Assembly: GCF_025698545.1 (NCBI RefSeq)
Contig: NC_068567.1
Location: forward strand, 3,100,001-3,164,000
Direction of reading: 5' to 3'
DNA: 64,000 nt
From: Gossypium raimondii
Lineage: Eukaryota; Streptophyta; Magnoliopsida; Malvales; Malvaceae
A program made the translations under genes and the position numbers. Of this stretch, positions 47,380 through 59,244 are shown piece after piece (the stretch's first letter is position 1; each line of letters starts with the position of its first letter). Under the pieces are notes generated by a model, which ran no database searches, was not told the origin of the DNA, and saw only the letters and a list, made by a program, of their open reading frames with translations.

Positions 47380-48006
47380 AAGTTGGCCGGGCGGAGCTGG
47401 GTACAACAAAAAATCTAATTCCGATTCCATTGAAAAATAGGTTTAAAATATTACACAAGTTTAATTTGGATAAAAATATTAAAATTTAAGTTCGATTCAG
47501 TCTGCCCATATTATCTTTTATATATATTTTAAAATATAATATATCAAAATATTAAAATATTAAAATAAATATTTTCTAATAAATTGAAAATAAATTTTAA
47601 AAAATTGTGTATACTTAAATAACACTAAGATAAGTGCAACTTAACAAACAAATATGAAATACCTCTAAAATAGTAACAAAAGTAATAATAAAACCAGAGT
47701 TATACAATATCCAACTAATAACAAAAAAAATAATAGCAACATAATTATGAAATGGTAATAAAATAGTGAAAAAAAAAACAACCAGAAAATAGCAAGAAAA
47801 TAGTAAAAAAAATGGCAGTTTCTTTTTTGCATATTCGGGCCGAGCTCTGGCAAAAAAAATCTTACTCGAGACTTAATCCGTTTTCTAAACATGCCTTCTG
47901 TTTTTGCCAAACTCATTTTTCGAGCCTATATTTTTACCTAAACTCTCTCACTTTTCAAGCAGACCTTCAAATTGAACTGAATAACCCGACTCATGAACAA
48001 ATTTAA
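47380..48006. mobile_element. Diverged relative of the GC-armed hAT-like element
   Basis: The left part has GGCCGGGCGGAGCTGGGTACAACAAAAAATCT. The right part (TCGGGCCGAGCTCTGGCAAAAAAAATCTT, TCCGTTTTCTAAAC, GCCTATATTTTTACC) aligns with 28340-28445. It ends ACTCATGAACAAATTTA, similar to the CCATGAACACATCTA TIR. The CG-rich arms have decayed to TA. Older than the copy at 27776. Confidence 0.6.
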
Positions 48007-48794
48007 AGTAAAGGCCACCAAAAAAAATAAAAAGGCAAGTTTGAGACTTTAAGGAGAGTGAATTGTTGAGGGAGGTAGAGGTTATATACTAAGACTATTT
48101 CTCTTAATCGTAATTAAAATATTCAATATTAATAACAGTGATTAATCCTATAATTAATCATGAAAAATATTTTTTTATGAGCGAAAATTCAACCTCAAAT
48201 CACTTAATTAAAGGTTAAAAGAATAAAATCAATATATTATGATTGGATACAAAAAAGATAAAGCTCACAAATATCCAAATACAAAGTTGAAATCCACATC
48301 ATCAACATATATCATACAACGGATCTTCAAAGGAATGAAAATATTAGTATATAATGAATAAAGAAATCAAGGAAACCCCAAATGCCAAAATCACTCTACA
48401 CGTACAGCCTCCAAATGCAGCTAATGCCGACACTTGTGTGTTGAGATAGTAAATGATGTCGACAAATGTCAAAAAAATTATTTATTGATGTATATGTAAC
48501 TATTTTTTTGTCAAGGTAATAGCTATAAATAGTTATCGACTCTGTATGATCATTACGCTTCAATTGGATTATTCTATTCTATCTCTTAGAACGAAAAGAA
48601 CTTAAATCAAAATATTTAGTAGCATGGCGATACATTTATACAAAACTTCTACCACGGGCGCATGCAATGGAGCCGTAGTCAGTCAAGTGAAATCTAATCC
48701 ACGAAATAATTTGATCTATGGATAGTATTGTTATGGTAAAGGTTGTAATGCTAGAGGAATCATTACCGCAAGGCATAGAGGAGGAGATCATAAG

Positions 48795-50013
48795 TAGGGT
48801 GAGCAAAACTCGATTCTACTCGAAAAAATTGAAAAAAAAATTCGAATTTCGAGTTAAACGAATCAAGTTATTCGAGTTAATCAAGTTATTCGAATCAAGT
48901 CGAATTTTTTTTCGAATTTCGAATTCGAATCAAGTTGAGTTTTCGAATTCGAATAATTCGAATATCAAACTATAATATTTTACATTTTTAACCCAAACTC
49001 CTAAACCTTTTTACTTTTCCCTCAAAACTTTTACTCCTTCCCACTTTCCCCCCAAAACTTTTACTCCTCTCCCCTCCCAACCCCCCAATCTATCCAAAAT
49101 CAATTTCCCACCAAAATTTTACTCTCCCATTTACTTTTTCTCAAAATTTTACTCCCAAAAACCCTCAAAACCTTTTATTTTCCCCCAAAATTTTTATTCC
49201 TTCCCACTTTTCCCCTAAAACTTTTATTCCCTTCCCATCCCACCTCCCATCTACCCCAAACCCTCCCCCCTCCAATTTTTTTTAATATTTTCCCTCCAAA
49301 ATTTTACTCCCCCTAATTACATTCCCTCAAACTTTTATTCCCTAAAACTTTTTATTTTCCCCCTAAACTTTTACTTTTCACCCTTTACTCTCAAATAAAA
49401 ATCAAAATTATCCAAAAAATCACTAAACATAAATAGTAATAATTTTATTTATATCTACTATTTATATTATTAAATTAAATTTCACATTTTATATTATTTA
49501 TATTATTGAATTATTTAGTCATATTGAATATTTATATTAAAATTGAATTATTAATTATGCCATAAAATATTCGTGTTAAAATTTTATATTGGTATCAATT
49601 TCACATTTTATTTTTAAAATAACTTTTATTAAAAATCATATTTTTACATTTAATATATTTTAATTCTAAAATATATAGTGACAAGAATCAAGACAATTGA
49701 AACAACTAAGCAAGCAAAGAAGCTAACCAATATATAAAAAATTAATAAATAAATTATGAGGTGATGAAAGTTAATAAAAAATTTGATTAAGGTGGACAAA
49801 TTTTATTACGATAGGTGACAGTGGTTACAAGAACCCAAAATTATTTTTTAAATTTTAACTCGAACAAATATATTCGATTCGATTCAATTCGAATTTCATC
49901 TCACTCGACTCGATTCGAGAAAACTTCAAATAAAGTTAGGATGATAAAATGAGATTCGAAAACTCGATTAACTCAAAAATTTTCTATTCGATTCGATCGA
50001 ATGCTCACCCCTA
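48795..50013. mobile_element. hAT-type nonautonomous element, 1219 bp, perfect 8-bp target duplication
   Basis: Ends TAGGGTGAGCA and TGCTCACCCCTA; ATCATAAG flanks both sides (48787-48794 and 50014-50021). The subterminal regions are TTCGAATTCGAAT-rich and inverted relative to each other (48810-48965 and about 49858-50000). The centre (about 48985-49390) is a pyrimidine-rich series of CCCCAAAACTTTTACTCC-like units. No transposase ORF is present; the ORF at 48718-48975 runs across the left end and is spurious. Confidence 0.93.
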
Positions 50014-50021
50014 ATCATAAG

Positions 50022-50763
50022 CATCTATACTGTAAAATTAATCTTCGACGAAATGGAAAAGACATATATAATAAAATCGTAACCATAAAATACAACCCTA
50101 ATCGAAATGCATATATTTATCTCAATATCTCTCTCAATTCGATCACTCTGTACAATACTCATTCATAAGAAAATGTTTTATATTTTGGAACTTATTTTAT
50201 TTGAGTTTTATTAGTTATCATGATTTGAAGTGAGAATTAATACTCGTATATTTTACATCAATTCGCTAATGAAAATTAAATAAATCATCTTTTTAAAAGA
50301 AGCAACGTTTAAGAATTTTATAAAATGAAAATCATTAAATTCTTTAATAAATATTTATATAATATTTTATATTTCACACCATAATTGATTATAATGATCT
50401 AATCGAACATGTCAGTCGATTAATATATTTAAATAAATAAATTTCTAATTTATTATACTAATATATATAATATTAATGAAAACAAATTGTCAATAGATAC
50501 AAATTGTCTAATGATACAAATCTAGGACTTCAATTGAAGATGATCTTCAAAGATCATGAAAGTCGCATTCTGCACCAGTTGACTTTCACAAATTAATTAG
50601 TTGTTTACACGTTCAAAGTTGCTTCTTTTTTTAAAAAAATAAATAAGTAAATTTCTAATTTTAAAATGATAAAAACGAAAAATTAGTTGTCAAGACCCTA
50701 CAAATTGAATAAAATAATTCTAAATCTCTCTTTTACTATGCAATAATTGTCAACCTAAACTCA
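50022..50763. other. Intergenic DNA upstream of P450-7
   Basis: AT-rich; no gene was seen. The last about 130 bases (CAAATTGAATAAAATAATTCTAAAT.TCTCTTTTAC.ATGCAATAATTGTCAACC) match the P450-8 promoter at 56544-56676. Confidence 0.55.
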
Positions 50764-50773
50764 CCATAAATAG
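50764..50773 (+). promoter_or_regulatory. Probable TATA box of P450-7
   Basis: CCATAAATAG, 45-55 bases before the ATG, is conserved as CCATAAATAC before P450-8 (56624-56633). Confidence 0.45.
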
Positions 50774-50817
50774 AAAGCTAAAGGAGCATTTCAATTCGTT
50801 GTTGAGAGAAGAAAAAA

Positions 50818-52690
50818 ATGAGTACCTTGGTGAAGCTGGCAATTCTTCTCCCATGTTCTTTCTTCCTCGTAGCTTTGATAAAGTTCCTTTATGATTACTT
50901 GTGGATACCTCTCCGTCTACAGCATATGATGAATTCACAAGGAATCAAAGGACCTCCTTACACATTCATCCATGGAAACAACAAAGAAGCTACCAAAACG
51001 ACAAATGAAGCCTTAAGCAAACCTATGGCCCTGAGACATGATATATTTCCCAGAGTGCAGCCACATGTTTACTCATGTGTCAACAGATATGGTAAGATTC
51101 CATGCATGTTTTGCACTATGGTCTCGATCTTCTGGTTCTAAAAAAAGAATGACCTTTTTTTAAAAATTTGATCAGGGAGGAATTATCTTGCTTGGGACGG
51201 TAAGCAACCTGAACTGGTGATTACAGAACCTGAACTTGTCAACGAGGTTCTCAAAAATAGTGTGACAACTTTTCCGAAAAGAAAGCCTACTTTTTTTCTC
51301 ACTGGGATATTTGGGAACGGGCTTGTGACAGCTTTGGGTGAAAAATGGGTGAAGCAACGGAAGTTGGCGAATTATGCTTTTCATGGGGAAAGCTTAAAGG
51401 TAAAACTCTCCAAACATGTGAATTAGTTGTCTAATTAATCTTCTTATATGTTGGAGTATTGATTGTGCAGAACATGACACCAGCTGTTATTGCTAGTGTT
51501 GAAACAATGCTAGAAAAGTGGAAAGGCTATGTAGGCAAAGAGATAGAAGTGTATCATGAATTTAGATTATTGACTTCGGAAGTGATATCCAGAACAGCTT
51601 TCGGTAGCAGTTACTTGGAAGGGGAGAAGATTTTTGACATGTTGAACAAGTTGTCAATAATTAGGAGCCGAAATCTTTTCGAAACTCGAATTCCTCTGAT
51701 CAAGTATGTTCCCTCTAAAAGCTTATTTGATCCCTCGGTTTTGTCATATTACTGACCTTGGTTTACTTTTACAGCAAGTTATGGAAATCTGGTGATGTGC
51801 TAGAGTCTGAAGAACTTTCAAAAGGAATACAAGATTGTGTGATGAAGATTGTTAAGAAAAGAGAAGACAAAGTTGTGAATGGAGAAGCCGATAGCTTCGG
51901 CAATGACTTTCTAGGATTACTTGTAAATGCCTATCATGATTCGAATAAAAATAACAGGCTTTCAACGGAAGACTTGGTGGATGAGTGCAAAACATTCTAC
52001 TTTGCTGGACAAGATACCGTGAATTCCTTACTTGCATGGATAGTCTTCCTTTTAGCAATTCATGGAGATTGGCAAGAGAAAGCAAGAAGAGAAGTGATTG
52101 AGATATTTGGTAACCAAATTCCGAATTCTGAAGAGATGTCTAAACTCAAAATCGTAAGTAAACTGTCAAACCCTTTCAATATAATATTTTGTTGCAGCTA
52201 TTATTTAATTTTTTTAATGCAATGTGACACGTTCCTTTTCTGGAAACAGATGACCATGATTATTTATGAAACTCTAAGATTGTATGGTCCATCAAATGGC
52301 ATGATGAGAAGAACTGAAAGTGATGTTCAGTTAGGGAAGCTAATCTTGCCTGCTAATCTTGATCTTCTAGTTATACATGCTGCACCTCACCATGACCCTC
52401 AATTATGGGGAGATGATGTGCATCTTTTTAAACCAGAGAGATTCGCAGAAGGGATTGCCAAAGCTACCAATTACAATGCAGGTGTATTTTGTCCCTTTGG
52501 ATTGGGACCTCGAAATTGTGTTGGTATGAACTTTGCAACCACGGAAACGAAGATTGTGCTGTCCATGATTTTACAACGCTACACCATTTCCCTCTCCCCT
52601 ACCTATGTCCACTCACCAATACCTTATATCACCGTTCAACCACAACACGGAATTCAAGTAATACTCGAGTCATTGTATAATGATGCGTAA
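50818..52690 (+). CDS. CYP749A: P450-7: CYP749A-like cytochrome P450, intact
   Basis: Exons are 50818-51091, 51176-51399, 51471-51703, 51775-52153 and 52250-52690, giving 516 codons plus stop. The motifs are anchor LAILLPCSFFLVALIKFLY, GPPYTF, AGQDTVN (321-327), GDWQEKARREV, ETLR (377-380), KPERF (431-435) and haem loop FGLGPRNCVG (Cys 460). The exon 2 region (ITEPELVNEVLKNSVTTF, NGLVTALGEKW) differs from other pairs but is shared with P450-8. The residue before ETLR is Tyr where most copies have Asn. Intron 4 is 96 bp, a multiple of three with no stop in frame, so its retention would add 32 residues instead of truncating. Predicted active ER monooxygenase; substrate unknown. Confidence 0.94.
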
Positions 52691-52699
52691 TGTAACATA

Positions 52700-55600
52700 G
52701 CTGCTAAGAATTCCGAGTTTAATTTAGTGAAAAAATTATTTTATAAAATTTATATGTCAACAAGTAATTATATAATGTGGTTAACATAAGCTCCTTTCAA
52801 TTGGGAACCAACAAAGCTACCAAGTCACCAAAATTTTGCTTAACAAAGTCTAACGATTTAGCTTTTACTTTACTAATAACAACACCCAACTTATAACCAC
52901 CACTTATAACCACCATTAAAGTATATGTAGATAACAGAAGTATTATTTAATAATAATTTGTTAATATTATTTAATAATATTTGACGTTGTTACAATGTGT
53001 CGAGGGAACTGCCACTTCCTTCACCACTACGACAAAATAGCTTGTCATATTTGAAAATTTAACAATTTATTGAATCGAATCTTTGGACTATGTTAATTTT
53101 GTGGAATGATTTTAGCCTATCAATGAGAATCAATTCACTAAACATATTTTGAGAATTGTATCGGATTGAGTACATCAAATCCATTGGATCAAAGATGTTT
53201 GATCGAATCAAAATTGGAAGACTTATCTACCAACAATCCATTTTACTTTAGTTGTTAATATTATATTGTATTCGACTATTTTAGACATACAAGATTTTAC
53301 TAATTCATCTTCATTTGTCGAAAGAAGTCTATCCTCAAATTTCAACAAATTTCCACCACTAGCCATTTTCACAGTATCTGAATTTTATCTCCACACTTTT
53401 TTTTAACATTAATCTTATTATACTTAAAACTATCCATAGTCCCTCCTCAACCCTTAGATAGAAGGATAATACACTTCAGTGCACTCGAACCCACGCCCTG
53501 CTGCACTAACAACAATACCGATGCTAATCGAGTTAAGACTCTGACCACTAAAATATCACCATAAGCATAAATCTATAATCAAATTTATAATTAAAATACA
53601 AGTTTTTTACAAATACTTTATAAAAAAAACCATACTACAAAATTAAAACAAAGAAAAAGAACACATAAAAATAAGAATATAATAATATTTAAACAACTAG
53701 TAAAAAAAATATATTTTTCAAACACTTAAAAATAATATATATCAATATAACTACAATAATATAAATAATAATAAACTAACACTAAAAATATTTTTTACTT
53801 TAAAAAATCTAATGTCTTAAAAAACCCTAAAAAACATAAAAGTATAAAAAGTATAAAATGCACAAATCATAAAAATATCTAACACTTAAGGTAGATTTTG
53901 ATACATCTATATATATGTTGTAATTGAGAAAATAGAAAACGAGAGAAGAAAATGTTGGGAGAATGAGCAGTTTGTGCATTTATATATACAAAAATTTAAA
54001 GGATTAAATTGCATAAGAATTAAAACTATTATTCAACAATAATAATATACCCAATTGCTTACTTACCACAATTATTTGGCCTGCATGATTATTGTTTCAA
54101 GACCATGCATGCTTGTTGCCACCTTGCTTTTATATTTCTGCCATGCATGCTTGCTGCCATTATTTTTCTGCATGCCATGGTTGTTGTCACCCTTGCTGCC
54201 TCTTATTTTTCTACCTTGCATACCATTAGAATCCAAATGAAGTGCGTTTTAAAAATCTCTTACATTTAATCTTTACAGGCACCTGTCGAAATCAATCTTT
54301 AATCCCAATTTCATTTACTCTTTCAAGACTGTCCCTTTAGAGATTTTATGAAGAGAAGGAAAAACAATGGAATTGTAAAGATGGCACCCATAGAAACCTT
54401 AGAATGGTGGACGGTGCAACAGGGATCGAGCGGGTCTCCCTTGTCAATGATGAAATCACCTATATACTCTTTAAAGATTTTAGGGCTCTTAGTTTCGTCC
54501 CCAGAAGAAAAAGAAAGAAAAGTAAACAGATTGGTTTTAAGGTATTGGGAAAGTCGAATTAGAATTTAAATATATGTTTGTTTTCTTTAATTTAACTTTT
54601 TTATTTTTAAATTTTAATATATTTTTTATTTTTAAAATTTTAATATTTTTTATATATTTTTAAATAATATTATGACCTCTTTATGAAATCACCATTTTCA
54701 CATGTCACGATCTAAGATTGTCACGTGTCTTGAATATCAAAAACATTTACAAAATAAAAATTCAAGACCTAAATTGAGAAAAAAATATAAATATTAATTT
54801 AGGAGAAAGTGAGAAATACGAAGGCCAAATAAGCCTAATTAATATGATTCCATACATCTTGAGGTTAAAATAAAATTCAAGGTTTACTTAATTTTTTATA
54901 AAAATTATGTTAGGTCTAGTTAAAATTTAAAAAAAATTAAAAGGTTTAATGAGATTGACAAAAATTTTAGAGGATCTATTAAAAACATTGAAAGGTTTAA
55001 TGAGAAATTCCAAATTTGGGGCCTGATTTAATTTTTTAAAATTAATGGTCTAAAATGAATTTCAAAATTTTCTAAGGTCGTCCCGCTTCGCATTGGGTTG
55101 ATTATTTATTTTTAAAACTATAAAGAAAAATTTAAATGTTAAAATATGATCTAAGACATACACTTCAGATATTTGAATTTTAGTCTTCATAATCTTATTT
55201 TTAGAAATTTAATCAACTTCTTTTCGGATTTAAAATTTAGGATCTATTATTACCACTGTTAATATTCTTCTATTAAATTCATTGGTGTGACGTTTTGGAA
55301 CTTAGTTTCCATACTCTTATTTTAAATAATTTAATTATCTACTTTTCGATTTAAAATTCAGGACCCATTATTATCACCGTTAAAATTCCTCTATTAAATT
55401 CATTGGTGTGACGTTTTGGAATTTAAAATATATATATATTCACTTGGTCATCATGTAATAATAAAATAAAATTGAAAATACTAAATAGAATTTTTTTTCT
55501 TAAAACACTCATTCAAACTTTTCAGGATGAAATAATTTTTGGTGGAAATAGCATTCTTAAGAAACATTGACATCAACATTTTGATTGAAATAGATCATAA

Positions 55601-56543
55601 TATTAATGATTTAGACTCAATATTAACATTATAAAAATAGATGGGTCAAATTATGTTAAAATTTAAAATATATATTATTTTTAAGTTTCAACATAGTATA
55701 GGGTCAAACTGAAAATTGACTATAATATTAAAAAAAAAACCCCAAGGCAAACTTAAAAGAAAGGTAAAACCATGCTCAGTCTCTAAAACTGTTAGAGTAT
55801 TATTTCAATTATACGTAACCATTTAACATTTTAATAAAAATTAACTATATTAACTATTCGAACTAATTCATAACGTTATAAAAATATAAATAGAAAATCA
55901 AATTAGAAATTAAAGTATATAGATTAAATTTCAAATTTAAAAATAATAGAACCACAAATAAAATTTAATCATTTTATAATAAAAAAGGGTGATGATGTTT
56001 ACTGTGTTAACAAAAAGTCCACATATATATATACAATCAACCCTCTTTATAATAACCGCCCTTAATAACAACTAAATTTTATAGTAGAACCAATTTTTAT
56101 GTTTTATTTTAACATTCTATAACAATTTTTCACGTGTAACAACAATAACCATAGTTTTAAAGTACATTATTTATTAAATTTTTAAGTAAAATTAGAGTTA
56201 TTTCATATAAACGAGCCTATTAACTATAATTTATTAAATAAAAATTATCTTAACTAAAATATTTAAATTCCACATGAAAAGCCTATTACTCATATTTTAT
56301 TAAATGAAAATAATTTTTCAATAAATGAAATGAAATATATCTATTGAATAAACTATCAAGTTTTCTCGTTCTTTTCTTACAATAATTTCTATTTTTTCAT
56401 TATATGAATTATTGCTGCCTCTCTATAAAAAATAAAATTTTGACAGATAAATAAAGTTATTATAGAAAAAGTAATAACGGAACCAAATACCTTATCGATT
56501 AATTTTAAAATGATATGCACCAGAAAATAATATCCAAAGAACC
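52700..56543. other. Intergenic DNA between P450-7 and P450-8
   Basis: AT-rich with no supported gene. A local tandem duplication of about 115 bp lies at about 55197-55420 (CTATTAAATTCATTGGTGTGACGTTTTGGAA twice). CCCTCCTCAACCCTTAGATAGAAGG...CAGTGCACTCGAACCCACG (about 53440-53500) looks like a dispersed plant repeat. GCATGC-rich, T/C-rich text at 54060-54240 gives low-complexity ORFs. The 73-residue ORF at 54348-54569 has no recognisable features. Confidence 0.55.
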
Positions 56544-56623
56544 TACAAATTGGCAGGCAAATTAATAAATAAAATAATTCTAAATATCTCTTTTACCATG
56601 CAATAATTGTCAACCTAAATTCA

Positions 56624-56633
56624 CCATAAATAC
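56624..56633 (+). promoter_or_regulatory. Probable TATA box of P450-8
   Basis: CCATAAATAC is aligned with the P450-7 element in an otherwise matching promoter, so the promoter seems intact although the gene is broken. Confidence 0.4.
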
Positions 56634-56676
56634 AAATGCTAAAGGAGCATTTCCATTCATTGTTGAGAGACGAAAA

Positions 56677-58547
56677 ATGAGTGCCTTGCTGAAGCTTGCA
56701 ATTCTTGTCCCATGTTGTTCCTTCATCGTAGCTTTAATAAGGTTCCTTTATGATTACTTGTGGAGGCCTCTCCGTCTACAGCATAAGATGAGTTCACAGG
56801 GAATCAGAGGACCTCCCTACAGCTTCATCCATGGAAACAACAAAGAAGCTACTAAAATGACAAAGGAAGCATTAAGCAAACCTATGGCCTTGAGGCATGA
56901 TATATTTCCCAGAGTGCAGCCACATATTTACGCATGTGTCAATAAATATGGTAAGATTCCATGCATGTTGTTCTCACTATGGTTTCGATCTTCTAGTTCT
57001 AAGAAAAGATTGACCCTTTTTTTTTTTTTTGATTAGGGAGGAATTATCTTTCTTGGGACGGTAATCGACCGGAACTAGTGATTACAGAACCTGAACTTGC
57101 CAACGAGGTTCTCAAACATAGTGTGACAACTTTTCCGAAAAGGAAGCCTACTGTTTTTGTCAGTAGGATATTTGGGAATGGTCTTGTGACAGCTTTGGGA
57201 GAAAAATGGGTGAAGCAACGGAAGTTGGCGAATTATGCTTTTCATGGGGAAAGCTTACAGGTAAAAACGCTCTAAACATGTGAATTAGTTGTCTAAATCT
57301 TTCTTATATGTTGGAAGATTGATTGTGCAGAACATGACACCAGCTGTAATTGCTAGTGTTGAAACAATGCTAGAAAAGTGGAAAGGCTATGCAGGCAAAG
57401 AGATGGAAGTGTATCATGAATTTAGATTATTGACTTCGGAAGTAATATCCAGAACAGCTTTCGGTAGCAGTTACTTGGAAGGGGAGAAGATTTTTGACAT
57501 GTTGAACAAGTTGTCAATAATTAGGAGCCGAAATCTTTTCGAAACTCGAATTCCTCTGATCAAGTATGTTCCCTCTAAAAGCTTAATTGATCCCTCGGTT
57601 TTGTCATATTACTGACCTTGGTTTACTTTTACAGCAAGTTATGGAAATCTGGTGATGTGCTAGAGTCTGAAGAACTTTCAAAAGAAATACAAGATTGTGT
57701 GATGAAGATTGTTAAGAAAAGAGAAGACGAAGTTGTGAATGGAGAAGCCAATAGCTTCGGCAATGATTTTCTAGGATTACTTGTAAATGCCTATCATGAT
57801 TCGGATGAAAATAACAGACTTTTAATGGAAGACTTGGTGGATGAGTGCAAAACATTCTACTTTGCTGGACAAGATACTGTTAATTCCTTACTTGCATGGA
57901 TAGTCTTCCTTTTAGCAATTCATGGAGATTGGCAAGAGAAAGCAAGAAGAGAAGTGATTGAGATATTCAGTAACCGAATTCCGGATTCTGAAGGCATGTC
58001 TAAACTCAAAACTGTAAGTAAACTGTGAAACTCTTTCAATACAATATCGTGTTGCAGTTATTTATCTTCTTTAATGTAACCTGACATAATCATATTCTTC
58101 AAATAGATGACTATGATTATTTAGGAAACTTTAAGATTGTATGGTCCACCAAATGGCCTACCAAGAAGGGTTACAAAAGAAGTGCAGTTGGGAAAGCTAG
58201 TCTTGCCTGCTAGCATAGATATTTTGGTTCAAAATATTGCACCTCACCATGACCCTCACATGTGGGGAGATGATGTACATCTTTTTAAACCAGAGAGATT
58301 TGCAGAAGGGATTGCCAAAGCTACCAATTACAATGCAGGTGCATTTTGTCCCTTTGGATTAGGACCTCGAAATTGTGTTGGTATGAACTTTGCAACCATG
58401 GAAACGAAGATTGTGCTCTCCATGATTCTACAACGCTACACCATTTCCCTCTCCCCTACCTATGTCCACTCACCAATACCTTATATCACCGTTCAACCAC
58501 AACACGGAATTCAAGTAATACTTGAGTCACTGGGTAATGATGCTTAA
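56677..58547 (+). pseudogene. P450-8: CYP749A-like P450 with a nonsense codon before ExxR
   Basis: Exon equivalents are 56677-56950, 57037-57260, 57331-57563, 57635-58013 and 58107-58547, all of normal length with GT-AG splice sites. TAG at 58122-58124, the sixth codon of exon 5, lies directly before the ETLR codons. Translation would stop after about 375 residues and lose ExxR, PERF and the haem loop (FGLGPRNCVG is still encoded downstream). No other lesion is visible. At this codon P450-7 has TAT (Tyr) and the other copies AAT (Asn). Exons 1-4 and the end of exon 5 match P450-7 closely, including intron 3, while the first 50 codons of exon 5 resemble P450-2 in part, suggesting gene conversion. 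Confidence 0.92.
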
Positions 58548-58559
58548 TATGCAAAGCTG

Positions 58560-59240
58560 CAATCCAATAAATTCATCTTTCACCTTCAACTTGTTTTGAG
58601 TTTTGATGTTTGCGCAAATGATCCCGATGAGTTTAGAGAATGTTGGGTTGGGATGGCTTGGGTTAGAATGTTTTCTACTTATTGGGTTTGTTTTTTTACT
58701 GTATTTTGTTATAGTTTGAGTTGAAATTTCTCTAAAATAAGATTATCTACTAAAATAATATGAAATCTACATGAATGTGAGTGTCATTCTTGTCCTAAAT
58801 AACTATATCCAAAATATTTTAGAAATAATTTGAAACTCAAATTAACACTTTGATAGAAAAGTTAACCATATTAACTATTTGAATCAATTAACAACAACAA
58901 AATTAGATTATGTAACTCTCTGAAAACAATTATATAATATATTTATTTAAAATAGATGCCATAAAAATTAATTTTTACTTTGGTTGAAATGGTAAAATTG
59001 GAAGTGTACATATTTTATGTTGTCTTAGGTTTAAATCCTATTATAAGTATGTATTTTTCCTGGATTTTATATAAAAGATAAAAATACCTTCAAATTGATA
59101 TTTATTGCTTTGTTAAAATAAGAGCATTTTGATAATTTAACTCTTGAGTTAGTGAATATAGATACTAACAATATGGGTGAAAACTTTTGTGTAATAATAT
59201 TAGATCATTGATTGTCTAAGTTTGAACTGATAGTAGCACT
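58560..59240. other. P450-8 3' flank and AT-rich spacer
   Basis: No gene or repeat boundaries were recognised. Confidence 0.5.
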
Positions 59241-59244
59241 GTAA

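Noticed and set aside
54348-54569. 73-residue ORF (MKRRKNNGIVK...) between P450-7 and P450-8
   Set aside because: No family recognised, no paralogous copy in the window, no promoter or intron evidence.
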